From positions 1-6,753 of the forward strand of contig SFNH01000101.1 of assembly GCA_004554205.1 (NCBI GenBank): DNA of 6,753 bases, read 5' to 3'. How positions within the stretch are numbered: position 1 is the first letter of the stretch; each line of letters starts with the position of its first letter. Positions 6,433 through 6,753 of the stretch are shown here, piece by piece. Under the pieces are notes generated by a model. That model saw only the letters and a list, made by a program, of their open reading frames with translations, did no database searches and was not told the origin of the DNA. This DNA is from Clostridium sp. GTDB lineage: Bacteria; Bacillota; Clostridia; Lachnospirales; Lachnospiraceae. The position numbers and the translations under genes were made by a program.

Positions 6433-6462
6433 TGCCGGCAGTTTTCTTTTTCAATGCCGACA
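6433..6462 (-). other. Possible stem-loop between acpP and fabK
   Basis: On the minus strand TGTCGGCA (6455-6462) can pair with TGCCGGCA (6433-6440). This gives an eight-base-pair stem with one G-U pair and a 14-base A-rich loop. No run of T follows in the direction of transcription (the next bases are GGAAGAAAAG), so it is not a standard intrinsic terminator. The fabK ribosome binding site at 6418-6424 lies outside the stem. A role in mRNA processing or in stabilising the acpP message is inference; chance pairing is quite possible. Confidence 0.3.
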
Positions 6463-6478
6463 CACCGCCTGCGCTCTT

Positions 6479-6712
6479 CTATGCTGTCACTCCGCGATTC
6501 TTCATATAGGTAATGACATCTCCGACCGTCACGATCGATTCCAGCTCCTCCGACGGAATCTCCACGCCGAATTCCTCCTCCAGTGCCATGACAAGCTCAA
6601 ACAGATCCAGCGAATCCGCCCCCAGATCTTCCTTTAACTTTGTGTTCTCTTTAATCTCAGACTCCTGTACGTTTAACTGCTCCGCAATGATCGGTCTCAT
6701 CTTCTCTAACAT
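6479..6712 (-). CDS. acpP: Acyl carrier protein
   Basis: Family role: small acidic cytoplasmic protein that carries growing acyl chains on a 4'-phosphopantetheine arm and docks with every other enzyme coded here. Seen here: 77 residues, the normal length, strongly acidic. The attachment site is Ser34 in GADSLD at 31-36, followed by the recognition helix LFELVMALEEEFG and then EIPSEELESIVTVGDV. Start: ATG at 6712, with AAAGGAG at 6720-6726 seven bases upstream, the strongest ribosome binding site in the window; ACP is usually among the most abundant proteins. It is the first complete gene of the operon in view. What lies upstream, including the promoter, is outside the window or not recognisable in the 41 bases available. 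ACPs of polyketide or other pathways share the motif, but the neighbours make it the fatty acid ACP. Confidence 0.98.
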   Translation of the reverse strand: MLEKMRPIIAEQLNVQESEIKENTKLKEDLGADSLDLFELVMALEEEFGVEIPSEELESIVTVGDVITYMKNRGVTA

Positions 6713-6753
6713 GTTTCTTCTCCTTTTCCCTGTTCGTTTTAATTATTTGCTTT
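6713..6753. other. Short leader upstream of acpP; no promoter or operator recognised
   Basis: These 41 bases hold the acpP ribosome binding site and, further up, an A/T-rich stretch reading GCAAATAATTAAAAC on the minus strand. An AATAAT at 6742-6747 resembles a -10 box, but any -35 partner would fall outside the window. No match to the FapR or FabT operator pattern could be recognised in what is present. Confidence 0.3.

Noticed and set aside
6432..6441. CTGCCGGCAG perfect ten-base palindrome between acpP and fabK.
   Set aside because: Too short for a convincing operator, no known regulator pattern recognised; part of it is better explained by the possible stem-loop listed.
5733..6509. Open plus-strand frame of 258 codons opposite fabK and the end of acpP.
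   Set aside because: It is antisense to a certain gene, rich in His, Arg and Cys, with no recognisable motif. Such frames are common opposite GC-rich genes with biased third positions.
6742..6747. AATAAT on the minus strand as a -10 promoter box for acpP.
   Set aside because: Five of six bases match, but this is expected by chance in A/T-rich sequence and the -35 region is outside the window.

Overview
This window is one contiguous type II (dissociated) fatty acid synthesis operon, transcribed entirely from the minus strand. Read in the direction of transcription (from high to low coordinates), the order is acpP - fabK - fabD - fabG - fabF - fabZ - accDA (an in-frame fusion) - fabH (cut by the left edge of the window). 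No mobile element, CRISPR array, tRNA, rRNA or plus-strand gene can be supported. There is no gene-free stretch longer than 65 bases, apart from the 41 bases between acpP and the right edge.

The organism is most likely a member of the Clostridia (Firmicutes/Bacillota), plausibly Lachnospiraceae. The reasons are the FMN-dependent enoyl reductase FabK in place of FabI, the acpP-fabK-fabD-fabG-fabF-fabZ order, strong AGGAGG-type ribosome binding sites, and clostridial-looking residues in the carboxyltransferase. The base composition looks GC-rich for that group, judged by eye rather than counted. The genus cannot be named from the sequence alone.

The genes work together as follows. AccDA is the carboxyltransferase half of acetyl-CoA carboxylase and makes malonyl-CoA. 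FabD moves malonyl to the acyl carrier protein AcpP. FabH starts chains by condensing acyl-CoA with malonyl-ACP, and FabF elongates them. FabG reduces the 3-keto group, FabZ dehydrates, and FabK reduces the enoyl group. All catalytic residues that fall inside the window are present. The genes are packed tightly: gaps are 65, 1, 13, 28, about -1, 7 and 17 bases in order of transcription. This implies one transcript with translational coupling.

No undescribed system is visible; this is core metabolism. The points worth a second look are the AccD-AccA fusion, the absence of accB (biotin carrier) and accC (biotin carboxylase) from positions where Firmicutes operons often carry them, the placement of fabH at the far end of the operon, and a possible stem-loop between acpP and fabK that could set their relative expression.
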